A DNA stretch of 7,486 bases from an uncultured Porphyromonadaceae bacterium (lineage in GTDB: Bacteria > Bacteroidota > Bacteroidia > Bacteroidales > Muribaculaceae), in contig CABRGT010000080.1 of NCBI GenBank assembly GCA_902470475.1, positions 1 to 7,486 on the forward strand, given 5' to 3'. Shown in pieces: positions 7,303 through 7,486 of this stretch. The notes under the pieces are model-generated. The model was not told where the DNA came from. It did not search any database and worked only from the letters and a program-made list of their open reading frames with translations. Position numbers and translations under genes: made by a program. Positions within the stretch are counted from its first letter, which is position 1. Every line of letters starts with the position of its first letter.

Positions 7303-7347
7303 CAAAAATCGCCCTTACCGCCCCACGATTTAACACTCATTAATATA

Positions 7348-7384
7348 CGGTGCCCGGCCTCCCAGGGCGGGAAGTCGGGCACCG
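7348..7384 (-). terminator. GC-rich hairpin, probable terminator of the upstream gene
   Basis: A perfect 9-bp stem CGGTGCCCG/CGGGCACCG (7348-7356 with 7376-7384) encloses a 19-nt loop. It begins 30 bp after the stop codon of the Arg-rich gene at the right edge. On the minus strand it is followed by an AT-rich sequence (GTATATTAATGAG) rather than a T run, so termination may be incomplete or need another factor, and some transcripts may read into the DUF2723 operon. Confidence 0.55.
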
Positions 7385-7414
7385 GTCATGTTATTTAAGA
7401 TTTTCGGCTGCGGA

Positions 7415-7486
7415 TCAGTCGCGACGCGGGCCATGGTTGCCGCCCTCGCGACGCGGACCGCGGTCACGGCGTTCGCGACGCTCGCC
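7415..7486 (-). CDS. C-terminal fragment of an Arg/Gly-rich protein, 5' part outside the window
   Basis: Only the last 23 codons and a TGA stop (7415-7417) are visible, and the frame is open to the window edge. The residues are almost all Arg, Gly, Glu, Asp and Pro, arranged as RRERRDRGP, RREGGNHGP and RRD, a 9-residue repeat. Such basic RGG-like tails occur at the ends of Bacteroidota RNA-binding proteins, for example DEAD-box RNA helicases, and also of some pseudouridine synthases. The tail alone does not identify the protein. That it is coding is supported by the repeat period being a multiple of three and by the hairpin just after the stop. Confidence 0.6.
   Translation of the reverse strand, partial: GERRERRDRGPRREGGNHGPRRD
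7419..7481 (-). repeat. 27-bp-period tandem repeat coding for a 9-residue repeat
   Basis: TCGCGACGC recurs at 7419-7427, 7446-7454 and 7473-7481, each exactly 27 bp apart; the first two copies share two more bases. The period equals nine codons and encodes the RR(E/D) beginnings of each repeat unit. It may continue past the right edge of the window. Confidence 0.6.

Overview
The window looks like chromosomal DNA of a fairly GC-rich gut Bacteroidales, plausibly Muribaculaceae or a relative. The evidence is a DUF2723 giant membrane protein of the Bacteroidota type, a secreted protein ending in the YFNLQGQ...VIVRRG...VIR tail common in this order, candidate TAnnTTTG -7 promoter boxes, and start codons without clear Shine-Dalgarno sequences. 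GC-rich genes are separated by very AT-rich spacers. The taxonomic placement is inference from these traits.

Every supported gene is on the minus strand, so the window reads from right to left. At the right edge (7415-7486) is the last part of a gene encoding an Arg/Gly-rich tail with a 9-residue repeat, followed by a GC-rich hairpin (7348-7384). A new promoter (7295-7302) then starts a compact three-gene unit. It holds a 1281-residue DUF2723/GT-C-fold membrane protein (3404-7249), a NodB-type polysaccharide deacetylase (2757-3377, 26 bp downstream), and queG, epoxyqueuosine reductase (1877-2785, overlapping the deacetylase by 29 bp). The unit ends at a strong intrinsic terminator (1731-1764).

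The AT-rich 323-bp gap from 1554 to 1876 holds that terminator, a second promoter-like box upstream of it (1825-1832), a 22-bp-spaced direct repeat, and the probable promoter (1619-1626) of the last gene. That gene (228-1553) encodes a 441-residue acidic, secreted protein of unknown function, closed by an intrinsic terminator (169-207). The left 168 bp hold no gene that I can see.

The first two operon genes suggest an envelope glycan job: DUF2723 proteins share a fold and motifs with lipid-sugar-dependent glycosyltransferases, and the deacetylase could trim N-acetyl groups from a sugar. QueG completes queuosine synthesis on tRNA and has no evident link to that job. I see no mobile element, CRISPR array, rRNA, tRNA or defence system, and no clear new system. 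The points most worth a second look are a possible short terminated RNA in the 1731-1832 interval, the operon pairing, and the unclassified secreted protein.
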